DNA from: Actinomycetes bacterium
Lineage (GTDB): Bacteria > Actinomycetota > Actinomycetes > Mycobacteriales > Mycobacteriaceae
Direction: 5' to 3'
Assembly (NCBI GenBank): GCA_023416315.1
Contig: JAEZIA010000335.1
Span: 1-18,963, forward strand
DNA: 18,963 bases
Shown: one piece after another, positions 1-6,594 of the stretch
Numbering within the stretch: position 1 is the stretch's first letter
How the letters are laid out: each line of letters begins with the position of its first letter
The notes under the pieces: model-generated
Databases searched by the model: none
What the model saw: the letters and a program-made list of their open reading frames with translations, nothing else
Told to the model about the DNA's origin: nothing
Translations under genes and position numbers: made by a program

Positions 1-461
1 ACGATCGCCGAGTTGACGTAGGCGATCACCTTGCGGCCGGAACCGAGGTAGTGCTCGAGGGCGCCGAGGCCGGTCGGTTCGGGGCCCGAGGTGTCGCTGT
101 TCACCGACGCGATGCCATAGTGCGTGAGCAGCACCGGAAGGTCGCCGACCGAGATGCCGCCGGTGTCGGGTTGGTAGATCATCGTCCCGGGGTTCATCTC
201 CGACGGAGTCTTCTCGGCGACCTTCAGGATCTGCGCCTCGGTGGGCCGTTCGCCGGTGACCTGGCCGACGATATCGGCGACCGACATCGCCCCGCAGTTG
301 TCCTCCAGCGATTGCGCCTGCCAGTAGGGCGCGGCGGCGGCAGGGTCGCCGTATATCCCGGTTTGGGAACCGGAGGGATCGGCCAGTGCCACCCCCGGGC
401 CGAGCATGATGGCCACCGCCGCGGCGAGCGCGACCACCACCGCGCGCACGAGTGAGGGCAC
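1..461 (-). CDS. Secreted C39-like peptidase-fold protein (3' part outside the window)
   Basis: This gene reads off the left edge, so only about the first 153 residues are visible. The GTG start at 461 begins a classical signal peptide: hydrophobic residues 6-22, then GVALA with cleavage expected before DPSGS near residue 28. The mature part has a YWQAQSLEDNCGAMS stretch; a Gln a few residues before a Cys followed by Gly (Cys56) fits the active-site Cys of C39-type papain-fold domains. A later LLTHYG segment follows, but the catalytic His expected further on lies outside the window. The protein is probably exported and may be a peptidase or an inactive relative; the substrate is unknown. An in-frame ATG at 494 is an alternative start, but GTG 461 lies 6 nt after a TACGAT -10 box and gives the cleaner signal peptide. 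It is divergent from dapC. Confidence 0.72.
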   Translation of the reverse strand, partial: MPSLVRAVVVALAAAVAIMLGPGVALADPSGSQTGIYGDPAAAAPYWQAQSLEDNCGAMSVADIVGQVTGERPTEAQILKVAEKTPSEMNPGTMIYQPDTGGISVGDLPVLLTHYGIASVNSDTSGPEPTGLGALEHYLGSGRKVIAYVNSAI

Positions 462-467
462 GCGCCG

Positions 468-473
468 ATCGTA
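468..473 (-). promoter_or_regulatory. -10 box TACGAT for the C39-like gene (leaderless start)
   Basis: On the minus strand TACGAT is followed by 6 nt and then the GTG start at 461. In mycobacteria a TAnnnT box about 6-8 nt before the start codon usually means that transcription begins at the start codon itself. No convincing -35 box is visible. Confidence 0.45.
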
Positions 474-505
474 AGTGACGAGACGGCAGATCATCCGGCT
501 CCGAC

Positions 506-511
506 TAAGCT
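506..511 (+). promoter_or_regulatory. -10 box TAAGCT for dapC (leaderless start)
   Basis: TAAGCT is followed by 8 nt and the dapC ATG at 520, the spacing expected for a leaderless transcript. It lies within about 40 bp of the divergent -10 box of the C39-like gene, so the two promoters share a very small control region. No clear -35 box is seen. Confidence 0.45.
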
Positions 512-519
512 CCGCGGTT

Positions 520-1734
520 ATGACGGGTTTCGGTGTCGGCGGCCGCCCGGCCCCGGTGGCGGGGCTGCAGCCCTATGCGGTGACGATCTTCGCCGAGATG
601 TCGGCGCTCGCCGCGCGCACCGGCGCGGTGAACCTGGGCCAGGGGTTTCCGGACGAGGACGGCCCGGCCGGGATGTTGGAGGCCGCGCAGAAGGCGATCG
701 CCGAAGGCGTCAATCAATATCCGCCGGGCTTGGGCATTGCCCCGCTGCGCGAGGCGATCGCCGCTCAGCGCCAACGCCAGTACGGCGTCGAATACGACCC
801 GGAGACCGAGGTGCTGGTCACCGTGGGCGCCACCGAGGCGATCGCGGCCGCCGTACTCGGCCTGGTCGAGCCGGGCTCTGACGTGCTGCTCATCGAGCCG
901 TTCTACGACTCCTACTCCCCCGTCATCGCGATGGCCGGCTGCCGGCGGGTGCCGGTGCCGCTGGTGCCCGATGGTCGCGGCTTCGCACTCGACGTCGATG
1001 CCCTTCGTGCCGCGGTGACGCCGAAAACCCGCGCGCTGATCGTGAACTCGCCGCACAACCCGACCGGCATGGTGCTCGCGGACCGCGACCTGCGCGCCCT
1101 GGCCGAACTGGCCGTCGACGCCGACCTGCTGGTGATCACCGACGAGGTCTACGAGCACCTGGTGTTCGACGACAAGCGACACCTGCCGCTGGCGGCCTAC
1201 CCCGGGATGGCCGAGCGGACGCTGACGATCTCGAGTGCGGCCAAGATGTTCAACTGCACCGGCTGGAAGGTCGGCTGGGCATGCGGCAAGCCCGACCTGA
1301 TCGCCGGGGTCCGGGCGGCCAAGCAGTACCTGAGCTACGTCGGCGGCGCCCCGTTCCAGCCCGCGGTGGCCTACGCGCTGAACTTCGAGGAAGCCTGGGT
1401 GAGCGCGTTGCGAGATTCGTTGCAGGCCAAGCGGGATCGGCTCGCCAGGGCGTTGACCGAGCTGGGATTCGGTGTGCACGACAGCGCGGGCACCTACTTC
1501 CTGTGCGCCGACCCGCGGCCGTTGGGCTACTCGGACAGCACCCAGTTCTGCGCCGAGCTGCCGACCCGCGCCGGAGTCGCGGCGATCCCGATGTCGGCGT
1601 TCTGCGACCCGGACTCCCCCCACATCGGGCAGTGGAATCACTTGGTGCGCTTCGCGTTCTGCAAACGCGACGAGACGCTCGACGAAGCGATCCGCAGGCT
1701 CGGTGCCCTACAGCGCGGCCGCGACCTCCCATAG
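520..1734 (+). CDS. dapC: N-succinyldiaminopimelate aminotransferase DapC
   Basis: This is a cytosolic PLP-dependent class I/II aminotransferase of 404 residues. It converts N-succinyl-2-amino-6-oxopimelate and glutamate to N-succinyl-diaminopimelate and 2-oxoglutarate, on the route to meso-diaminopimelate for peptidoglycan and to lysine. Fold-type I marks are all present: NSPHNPTG (residues 176-183), ITDEVYEH with PLP-binding Asp208, and SSAAKMFNCTGWK with the Schiff-base lysine Lys242. The sequence agrees closely with my memory of M. tuberculosis DapC (Rv0858c), including LGQGFPDEDGP and KQYLSYVGGAPFQPAV. The frame is open upstream to a GTG at 475, but the ATG at 520 has a -10 box 8 nt before it and suits the family length (about 397). 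The 3' end overlaps the convergent LLM gene by 27 bp. Confidence 0.93.
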   Translation: MTGFGVGGRPAPVAGLQPYAVTIFAEMSALAARTGAVNLGQGFPDEDGPAGMLEAAQKAIAEGVNQYPPGLGIAPLREAIAAQRQRQYGVEYDPETEVLVTVGATEAIAAAVLGLVEPGSDVLLIEPFYDSYSPVIAMAGCRRVPVPLVPDGRGFALDVDALRAAVTPKTRALIVNSPHNPTGMVLADRDLRALAELAVDADLLVITDEVYEHLVFDDKRHLPLAAYPGMAERTLTISSAAKMFNCTGWKVGWACGKPDLIAGVRAAKQYLSYVGGAPFQPAVAYALNFEEAWVSALRDSLQAKRDRLARALTELGFGVHDSAGTYFLCADPRPLGYSDSTQFCAELPTRAGVAAIPMSAFCDPDSPHIGQWNHLVRFAFCKRDETLDEAIRRLGALQRGRDLP

Positions 1735-2622
1735 CGCCTGTGCGGATCCCGCCTGCGAGAGCAGCGGGCTCAGCACGAGATCGGTTGCGCCCGCGTCGAG
1801 ATAGCGACGCAGCTGCCGCAGCACCGCGTCGACCGGGCCTACGGCGGCCAGCTCGGCGATCTCGTCGACCCCCTCGCGGGCGATTACCTTCTGATACGAC
1901 GGGATCGCGGTGTAGAAACTCAGCTGCTCGGCGGCCGATTCCCGCCCGGCATCCTCGTCGTCGGTGACCACCACCGGTACCGCGGCGATGATCCGCGGAG
2001 CCGGCCGGCCCGCCTCGCTCGCCGCCTTCGTGATCGTCGGCACGATGAACTCACCGATCGTGCGCGGGCCGGCCAGATACGGCAGTGTGCCGTCGGCCAA
2101 CTCACCGGTCACCGCCAGCGCCTTGGGGCCCATCGCCGCCACATACACCGGAACCGATGCGCCGCCAGGTACCGCGACATCCCACTCCGGAGCGGCCGAC
2201 AGTTCGGAGCCGTGGAAATCGACTGCGCCGGTGTCGAATACGGACCGCAGCACGGTCAGGTGCTCACGCAACCGGGTGATGGTATTGGGCCAGGCCTGCC
2301 CGAAAGCCAGCCGCTCCGGTTCGTGAGCGCCCAAGCCGAGCCCGAGGCTGAAGTTGCCGTGGCTGGCCGCCTGCGCGGTCTGCGCGAGGCCTGCCACCAC
2401 CAACGGGTGGCGCGGGTTCAGCGGCACCACCGACGTTCCCACCCCCAGCCCGGGCACCGCGGCGCCGACCAACCCGGCCAGCGCGATCGCGTCCAGGTCG
2501 AACCGCTGGGGGAACCAGACCTGGCGAACACCCGCGGCGTAGGCGCCCCGGGACTGGTCGATGACATCGTCCACGGCGTTGTCGGCGTCGGGATTCGCTA
2601 AGAGCAGCACTCCAGTTGTCAT
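1708..2622 (-). CDS. LLM-class F420-dependent oxidoreductase (TIGR03564-like)
   Basis: A luciferase-like monooxygenase-fold (TIM barrel) protein of 304 residues, probably cytosolic and using coenzyme F420, as is common in mycobacteria; the substrate is unknown. Visible marks are the N-terminal beta strand MTTGVLLLA, GVRQVWFPQRFD (residues 31-42), a GVGTSVVPLNPRHPLVVA strand-loop, GNFSLGLGLGAHEP, and a late VPVYVAAMGPKALAVTGELADG segment where the cofactor-phosphate loop usually lies. It follows the SRPBCC gene by 39 bp on the same strand and has no promoter-like box at its start, so it is probably co-transcribed with it. It is the last gene of the minus-strand run and converges on dapC with a 27-bp overlap. 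Family assignment is firm; F420 rather than FMN use is inferred from the taxon and the subfamily likeness. Confidence 0.87.
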   Translation of the reverse strand: MTTGVLLLANPDADNAVDDVIDQSRGAYAAGVRQVWFPQRFDLDAIALAGLVGAAVPGLGVGTSVVPLNPRHPLVVAGLAQTAQAASHGNFSLGLGLGAHEPERLAFGQAWPNTITRLREHLTVLRSVFDTGAVDFHGSELSAAPEWDVAVPGGASVPVYVAAMGPKALAVTGELADGTLPYLAGPRTIGEFIVPTITKAASEAGRPAPRIIAAVPVVVTDDEDAGRESAAEQLSFYTAIPSYQKVIAREGVDEIAELAAVGPVDAVLRQLRRYLDAGATDLVLSPLLSQAGSAQALWEVAAAL

Positions 2623-2661
2623 GTGAGGCGCAACACCGCCCAGGCCGCAGGGAATTCCGAT

Positions 2662-3114
2662 TTATTCGGGCTGAAGTGAACCCTTCTGCGCCAGGACGAA
2701 CTGGCGCAAACCCTCGGTCGCCGCCGTCAGCACGGTCTTCTTGGCACGTTTGACCAGAAAATGCGGCAACGGGGTGGAGGGCTCCAGGGTGATGTCGAAG
2801 CGAACCCTGGTCGCCGCGCCCTCCGGGTGCAGGGTGTACTCGCCGTGCTGCGCGTGCTGCTGGGCGGTGCGGTCGGCATCCCAGACCACCCAGTTCCGAC
2901 CCCAGTGGTATTCCAGGACTTCGTGGTCGACCAGACCGAGCACCTTCACGGTGACCTTGACCCGCCGGGGGCGGCCGTCGGCATAACGGTCCACGACGTG
3001 GGCATGCTTGTGGACCGACGACCATGTCGGCACCGCCTCGACGTCGGCGATCGCATCGAGGACGGCCTCCGGCGAGGCGTCGATCACGATCTCGCGCGAT
3101 GCCCGAACCGCCAC
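2662..3114 (-). CDS. SRPBCC (START-like) family protein, Rv0854-like
   Basis: A 150-residue helix-grip protein of the SRPBCC/polyketide-cyclase-like superfamily, whose cavity binds hydrophobic ligands; no enzymatic role can be assigned. The N-terminal strand SREIVIDASPEAVLDAIADVEAVPTW is the typical opening of this subfamily, followed by DGRPRRVKVTVKVLGL, EYTLHPEGAATRVRFDI and a C-terminal amphipathic helix with ATEGLRQFVLAQK. It is clearly related to the two SRPBCC genes on the other side of the racemase but is the most divergent of the three. The start is GTG at 3114, 7 nt after a TACGTT box. From memory it resembles M. tuberculosis Rv0854, which also lies beside far. Confidence 0.87.
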   Translation of the reverse strand: MAVRASREIVIDASPEAVLDAIADVEAVPTWSSVHKHAHVVDRYADGRPRRVKVTVKVLGLVDHEVLEYHWGRNWVVWDADRTAQQHAQHGEYTLHPEGAATRVRFDITLEPSTPLPHFLVKRAKKTVLTAATEGLRQFVLAQKGSLQPE

Positions 3115-3121
3115 ATCAGCA

Positions 3122-3127
3122 AACGTA
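3122..3127 (-). promoter_or_regulatory. -10 box TACGTT before the third SRPBCC gene
   Basis: Minus-strand TACGTT followed by 7 nt and the GTG start at 3114. The octamer CTACGTTT around it is also present before far (minus strand, positions 4267-4260). This suggests an internal, leaderless promoter for the SRPBCC-LLM pair. Confidence 0.42.
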
Positions 3128-3171
3128 GTGACCGAATCGTCCGCGGTGTCCGCTTTGAGTCAGATTGCCGG

Positions 3172-4254
3172 TTACCACCCGATATCGGGCAGCGCCGTGA
3201 CGCCCTGCGGCGGCCGACCGACCGGCCCGGTGGCGCTGCGGGAGAATCGCGGCGCGGGCGCGGCCTGCTGCGTACCGGCGACGTCGATAACCGTCCGGCG
3301 CGCCAAAAGGTGTTCGTTGGAAGCGGCCTCGGTCCAGCCGAGCACCGGTGTGACGCACGCGTCGGTGCCTGCGAAGACGGCCGTCCACTCGTCGCGGGTC
3401 TTGCTGGCGAACACCGTCGTGAAGAGTTCGCGCATCTCGGGGTAGCGCGCCCGGTCGTACTGACCCGGGACCTCGTCGGCCGACAGCCCGAGCCCGGCCA
3501 GCAACTGGGCGAAGAACTGCGGTTCGATCGCCCCGACCGCCAGGTAGCCGCCGTCGGCCGTCTCGTACGTCCGGTAGAACGGGGCACCGCCGTCGAGCAG
3601 GAAGGACTCCCGCTGGTCGGCCAGGCTCCCGGTCGCCTTCATCGTCCACATCATCTGCGCCAGCACGCTGACCCCGTCGACCATCGCCGCGTCGATCACC
3701 TGCCCGAGGCCGGACTGCTCGCGTTCGTAGAGGGCGGCGACGATGCCGAGCAGCACCAGCATCGACCCGCCGCCGAAGTCGGCCACCAGGTTCAGCGGCG
3801 CGACCGGCGGCCGGTCCCGATAGCCGATCGCACTGAGCGCACCGGTCTGCGACAGGTAGTTGATGTCGTGGCCCGCGGTCTGCGCCAGCGGCCCGTCCTG
3901 GCCCCAGCCGGTGATGCGCGCGAAGATCAGCCGCGGGTTCACGGCCGCGCACTCGTCAGGCCCGATGCCGAGGCGCTCACAGGTGCCCGGGCGGAAGCAG
4001 TCCAGCAGCACATCGGCTTTCGCGGCCAGGTCGAGCAGCGTTGCGGGCTCCGACTTGACGTCGAGGTCGACCACCCGCTTGCCGCGGTGCATGAGGTCGA
4101 CGTTCTCGGCCGGCATGCCCAACCCGCCGCTGGGCCTGCGCACCCGCACCACATCGGCACCCAGGTCGGCCAGGATCATCCCGGCATGCGGGCCCGGGCC
4201 GATGCCACCGAGCTCGATGACCCGTATTCCGGCCAGCGGCCCTGCGTTCGTCAC
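3172..4254 (-). CDS. far: Alpha-methylacyl-CoA racemase, Far-like (CaiB/BaiF CoA-transferase family III)
   Basis: A cytosolic protein of 360 residues, the usual length of mycobacterial alpha-methylacyl-CoA racemases (359-360). These enzymes interconvert (2R)- and (2S)-2-methylacyl-CoA so that branched fatty acids and sterol side chains can enter beta-oxidation. Family marks are the N-terminal GIRVIELGGIGPGPHAGM (residues 9-26), ILADLGADVVRV, and GGGSMLVLLGIVAALYER. The catalytic residues known from the M. tuberculosis racemase MCR (His126, Asp156, Glu241) align at a constant +3 offset with His129 (AGHDINY), Asp159 (VADFGGG) and Glu244 (GAIEPQF), so an active racemase is likely. The GTG start at 4254 lies 6 nt after a TACGTT box. 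SRPBCC genes flank it on both sides, as in M. tuberculosis Rv0854-Rv0857 (from memory), where the gene is called far. A true CoA-transferase role cannot be excluded from sequence alone. Confidence 0.9.
   Translation of the reverse strand: MTNAGPLAGIRVIELGGIGPGPHAGMILADLGADVVRVRRPSGGLGMPAENVDLMHRGKRVVDLDVKSEPATLLDLAAKADVLLDCFRPGTCERLGIGPDECAAVNPRLIFARITGWGQDGPLAQTAGHDINYLSQTGALSAIGYRDRPPVAPLNLVADFGGGSMLVLLGIVAALYEREQSGLGQVIDAAMVDGVSVLAQMMWTMKATGSLADQRESFLLDGGAPFYRTYETADGGYLAVGAIEPQFFAQLLAGLGLSADEVPGQYDRARYPEMRELFTTVFASKTRDEWTAVFAGTDACVTPVLGWTEAASNEHLLARRTVIDVAGTQQAAPAPRFSRSATGPVGRPPQGVTALPDIGW
3178..3189. repeat. 12-bp perfect palindrome at the end of far
   Basis: CCCGATATCGGG covers the last codons of the racemase (PDIG, before TGG and the stop). 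It is loop-free, so it fits a protein-binding site better than a terminator. In GC-rich DNA it may be coincidence. Confidence 0.3.
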
Positions 4255-4260
4255 GGATGA

Positions 4261-4266
4261 AACGTA
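4261..4266 (-). promoter_or_regulatory. -10 box TACGTT before far
   Basis: Minus-strand TACGTT followed by 6 nt and the GTG start of the racemase at 4254, the geometry of a leaderless start. It shares CTACGTTT with the box before the third SRPBCC gene. It sits in the 14-bp gap after the upstream gene's stop. Confidence 0.42.
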
Positions 4267-4268
4267 GC

Positions 4269-4712
4269 TCAGCCCCCGTCGCGGACTTTCAGAACCCGCT
4301 TGCGCAACCCGTCGGTCGCGGTCTCCATCAGTCCCTTGGCGCCCCGCTTGATCACGAAGCCGGGCAGCGGAACCAGCGGGTCGACGGTCAGCTCGAACCG
4401 CACGCGCGTCGCGTCACCGTCGGGGGTCAGGGTGTAGCGGCCTTCCTGTGCGCGTTGCTGTTTGGAGCTGACCAGGGTCCAGCTGACCCCGTCGGGATGC
4501 ACGGCGTAATCGAGCACCTGCTCGTCGTTGACGCCGACGACCTTGACGGTCTGGCGCGACTTGCTGGGGTGCCCGTCGGCGTCCCGCTCGAGCACCTCGA
4601 CCTTCTGGTGCGCCGAGGACCAGGACGGCAGCGACTCGAGGTCGTACAGCACGGCCAGGATCTCGTCGGGAGTTGCCTCGATGGTGACCTCGCGGGTCTC
4701 GGTGATGGCCAT
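4269..4712 (-). CDS. SRPBCC (START-like) family protein, Rv0856/Rv0857-like
   Basis: A 147-residue SRPBCC helix-grip protein, likely a cytosolic binder of a hydrophobic ligand. Its pattern matches that of its upstream neighbour almost segment by segment: TREVTIEATPDEILAVLYDLESLPSW, GRYTLTPDGDATRVRF, VPLPGFVIKRGAKG, and ATDGLRKRVLKV at the C-terminal helix. The frame is open further upstream, but ATG 4712 aligns with the starts of both paralogues. It lies 34 bp after the upstream SRPBCC gene and 14 bp before the racemase on the same strand, so co-transcription with either is likely. The hexamer AATGGT 6 nt upstream is only a poor -10 box. The pair appears to come from tandem duplication. Confidence 0.86.
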   Translation of the reverse strand: MAITETREVTIEATPDEILAVLYDLESLPSWSSAHQKVEVLERDADGHPSKSRQTVKVVGVNDEQVLDYAVHPDGVSWTLVSSKQQRAQEGRYTLTPDGDATRVRFELTVDPLVPLPGFVIKRGAKGLMETATDGLRKRVLKVRDGG

Positions 4713-4737
4713 GTCGGCACCATTGCCCGCGGGAGCG

Positions 4738-4747
4738 GTTTCGAAAC
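4738..4747. repeat. 10-bp palindrome between two SRPBCC genes
   Basis: GTTTCGAAAC lies at the stop codon of the first SRPBCC gene in a 34-bp gap. No T-run follows it, so it is not a typical terminator; it may be chance. Confidence 0.2.
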
Positions 4748-5187
4748 TATCCCTTCTGCAGTTTGAGCACCTGCTTGCGCAGCCCGTCGGTGGCGGTCTC
4801 CACCGCCCCTTTGATGACGCGCTTGACCACAAAGCCGGGCAGCGGCACGGCCAGGTCGATCGAGAGGTCGAAGCGCAGCTTGGTCTTGTCGCCGTCGGGG
4901 GTCAGCGTGTACTTGCCGTCCTGGGAACGCAATTGGCTGGCCTTCAGCAGGGTCCAGCTGACGGTGTTGTCGCCGTAGGTGTATTCGACGGTCTGCTCGT
5001 CGGTCAGGCCCGCCGCCTTGACCGTCATCTTGACCTTGTGCGGCCTGCCGTCGTCGTAGGACTCGAGCACCTCCGCGCTCTGGTATTGCGGGGACCAGGT
5101 CGGTGTCGACTCGACATCGGCGATCACCGCGAGGATCTCCTCGGGGCTGGCCTCGATCACGACCTCACGGGAATCTTTGGTTGCCAT
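4747..5187 (-). CDS. SRPBCC (START-like) family protein, Rv0856/Rv0857-like
   Basis: A 146-residue SRPBCC protein and the closest paralogue of the next gene downstream: SREVVIEASPEEILAVIADVESTPTW at the N terminus, GKYTLTPDGDKTKLRF in the middle, then VPLPGFVVKRVIKG and ATDGLRKQVLKLQKG at the end. The fold forms a closed hydrophobic pocket, as in START lipid-transfer and aromatase/cyclase proteins; no active-site residues can be assigned. The ORF extends upstream of 5187 into antisense of mceF, but the ATG at 5187 matches the paralogues and lies 7 nt after a TAGGGT box. It starts 41 bp after the mceF stop, making it the first gene after the mce operon. Confidence 0.87.
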   Translation of the reverse strand: MATKDSREVVIEASPEEILAVIADVESTPTWSPQYQSAEVLESYDDGRPHKVKMTVKAAGLTDEQTVEYTYGDNTVSWTLLKASQLRSQDGKYTLTPDGDKTKLRFDLSIDLAVPLPGFVVKRVIKGAVETATDGLRKQVLKLQKG

Positions 5188-5194
5188 GGCGTGG

Positions 5195-5200
5195 ACCCTA
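5195..5200 (-). promoter_or_regulatory. -10 box TAGGGT before the first SRPBCC gene
   Basis: Minus-strand TAGGGT followed by 7 nt and the ATG at 5187, the spacing for a leaderless transcript. It lies in the 41-bp gap after mceF and could uncouple the SRPBCC/far genes from the mce operon. Confidence 0.42.
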
Positions 5201-5228
5201 GTGGGTGAGCGGCATTTGCACGTGGGTT

Positions 5229-6593
5229 CTACGACCCCGGTGGCAGCAACATGGACTGCCAGCTCCGGGTGCCCGGGTCGTGCTGGCCGATGACCAGCGG
5301 CGGCACCCGGGGATCGGCACCGGGCGCGTACTGTGGCACCCCTTGCCCGGAGAACGTCGCGTTGGGATCGCCCTTCCAGTTGAACCCGTCGTTCAGCGGC
5401 ACGTAGTTCTCGGCGCTCTCGCACATCTCGACGGTCGGGGCGCGTTTGGCCGGGTTGTTCCCGCACGGAATGTTGCGCACACCGCGGACATTGAAGTCCG
5501 AGTCCTGCGGAATCCGGCAGTACAGGTCGCCGGCCGGGCGCTCGGGGTAGTCGACGTCCGACGGTGAGCGCTGCTGGTCGACGGGCAGGAAGCCGGTGTT
5601 GCAGGGCGGCGGCAGGTTGAGGTTGAGGTTGAAGTCCAGGTAGATGCCGCGATAGGGCCCTTTGACGCCGGAGTCGGCCACCGCAATCGCCTGCATGACC
5701 GCGGTGCCCTGCGGGAACAGCACCAGCAGTTGCTCGATGTCGTTGCGGTAGGAGACCGCGATATCGCCCAGACTCACCATGTTGGCCAGCAGCACGGGCA
5801 GGGTGGGCGCGATCCGGTCGAACAGCGCGCGGCCCTCCTCCAGTGCGGGCCCGCCGGTGTTCAGCAGGTCGGCCAACGCCCGGTCCTGCGCCTTGAACTG
5901 CTCGGTGATCGAGGCCATGTGCGAGGCCCAGGCCGCGATCGAATCCGACGTCCGGACTTGTGAATTCAGGACCGGCGGGGACTGGTCGATCAGCTGCGTC
6001 AGCGGTCCGACCGTCTTGGCACCCTCGATGGCCAGCGCGGTCGAGCCGTCGACGATGCGGGACAATTCGGCGCCCAGACCGCCGACCGCGGTGGCCGCCT
6101 CGTCGACGACCGTGCGCAGATTGTCCTGCGGAATCGCTTGCAGTGCTTGGTTGGTGGCGTCGAGTAGTCGGCCGATGTCGGGCGGGGTCTGCACGTCGGC
6201 GGAGGGGATGACGTCGCCGTCGCGCAGCGTCGCGATGGCGCCGGGCTGCGGGGTCAGCTCGAGGAACTGTTCACCGACCGCTGAACGACTGTGCACGGCC
6301 GCCGTGACCGGCGCGGGAACCGGCACGCCGGAGTCCAGCTTCAGTACCGCGCGCACCCCGGTGCGGGTGACGTCGATCGAGGTGACTCGGCCGATTTCGG
6401 TGCCGCGGTAGGTCACTACCGAGGTCGGATACAACCCGCCGGAGGTGGGCAGTTCGACGGTCACGTTGTAGCGTCCGATCCCGAACAGGGCGGGCAGGTT
6501 GACGAACCCGAACGCCATCACCGCGACGGCGACCAGGGTGACCACGGCCAGGATGGCCAGCTGCGTCCACACCTGACGCGACAAGCGCAGCAT
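5229..6593 (-). CDS. mceF: MCE family protein MceF
   Basis: Sixth subunit of an Mce complex, 454 residues. The order is a short cytoplasmic N-terminus, one membrane anchor (about 11-32), the MCE domain (about 40-118, with YNVTVELPTSGGLYPTSVV and a YRGTEIGRV turn), a long helical region that in the Mce1 structure builds the periplasmic tube, and an extended tail. The tail has NLNLNLPPPCNTGF, the conserved mceF-type DYPERPAGDLYCRIPQ, and four Cys (PPPC, LYC, IPC, EMC) that could form two disulfides. The ATG at 6593 is separated by 1 nt from the mceE stop, implying translational coupling. It is last in the mce operon; the next gene begins 41 bp downstream. The triple AAC-CTC codon repeat behind NLNLNL is a small direct repeat. 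Confidence 0.93.
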   Translation of the reverse strand: MLRLSRQVWTQLAILAVVTLVAVAVMAFGFVNLPALFGIGRYNVTVELPTSGGLYPTSVVTYRGTEIGRVTSIDVTRTGVRAVLKLDSGVPVPAPVTAAVHSRSAVGEQFLELTPQPGAIATLRDGDVIPSADVQTPPDIGRLLDATNQALQAIPQDNLRTVVDEAATAVGGLGAELSRIVDGSTALAIEGAKTVGPLTQLIDQSPPVLNSQVRTSDSIAAWASHMASITEQFKAQDRALADLLNTGGPALEEGRALFDRIAPTLPVLLANMVSLGDIAVSYRNDIEQLLVLFPQGTAVMQAIAVADSGVKGPYRGIYLDFNLNLNLPPPCNTGFLPVDQQRSPSDVDYPERPAGDLYCRIPQDSDFNVRGVRNIPCGNNPAKRAPTVEMCESAENYVPLNDGFNWKGDPNATFSGQGVPQYAPGADPRVPPLVIGQHDPGTRSWQSMLLPPGS

Positions 6594-6594
6594 G

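Noticed and set aside
505..1641. A 378-residue minus-strand ORF opposite dapC
   Set aside because: Shadow frame of dapC; its composition is dominated by Arg, Gly, His and Val, and DapC has every catalytic motif.
3115..3952. A 278-residue minus-strand ORF in another frame of far
   Set aside because: Off-frame translation of far with an Arg/Gly-rich product; far itself has full-length racemase homology.
2761..4260. A 499-residue plus-strand ORF across the SRPBCC/far genes
   Set aside because: It is an antisense shadow in GC-rich DNA: the product is rich in Arg, His, Gly and Asp with no recognisable domain, while the minus strand encodes clear family proteins.
4726..4733. CCCGCGGG palindrome between SRPBCC genes as a terminator stem
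   Set aside because: There is no loop and no T-run, and such short GC palindromes are expected often in this composition.
5605..5640. The repeated TTGAGG units in mceF as a tandem repeat element
   Set aside because: They simply encode the NLNLNL segment that appears to be a normal MceF feature; three units do not make a mobile or regulatory repeat.
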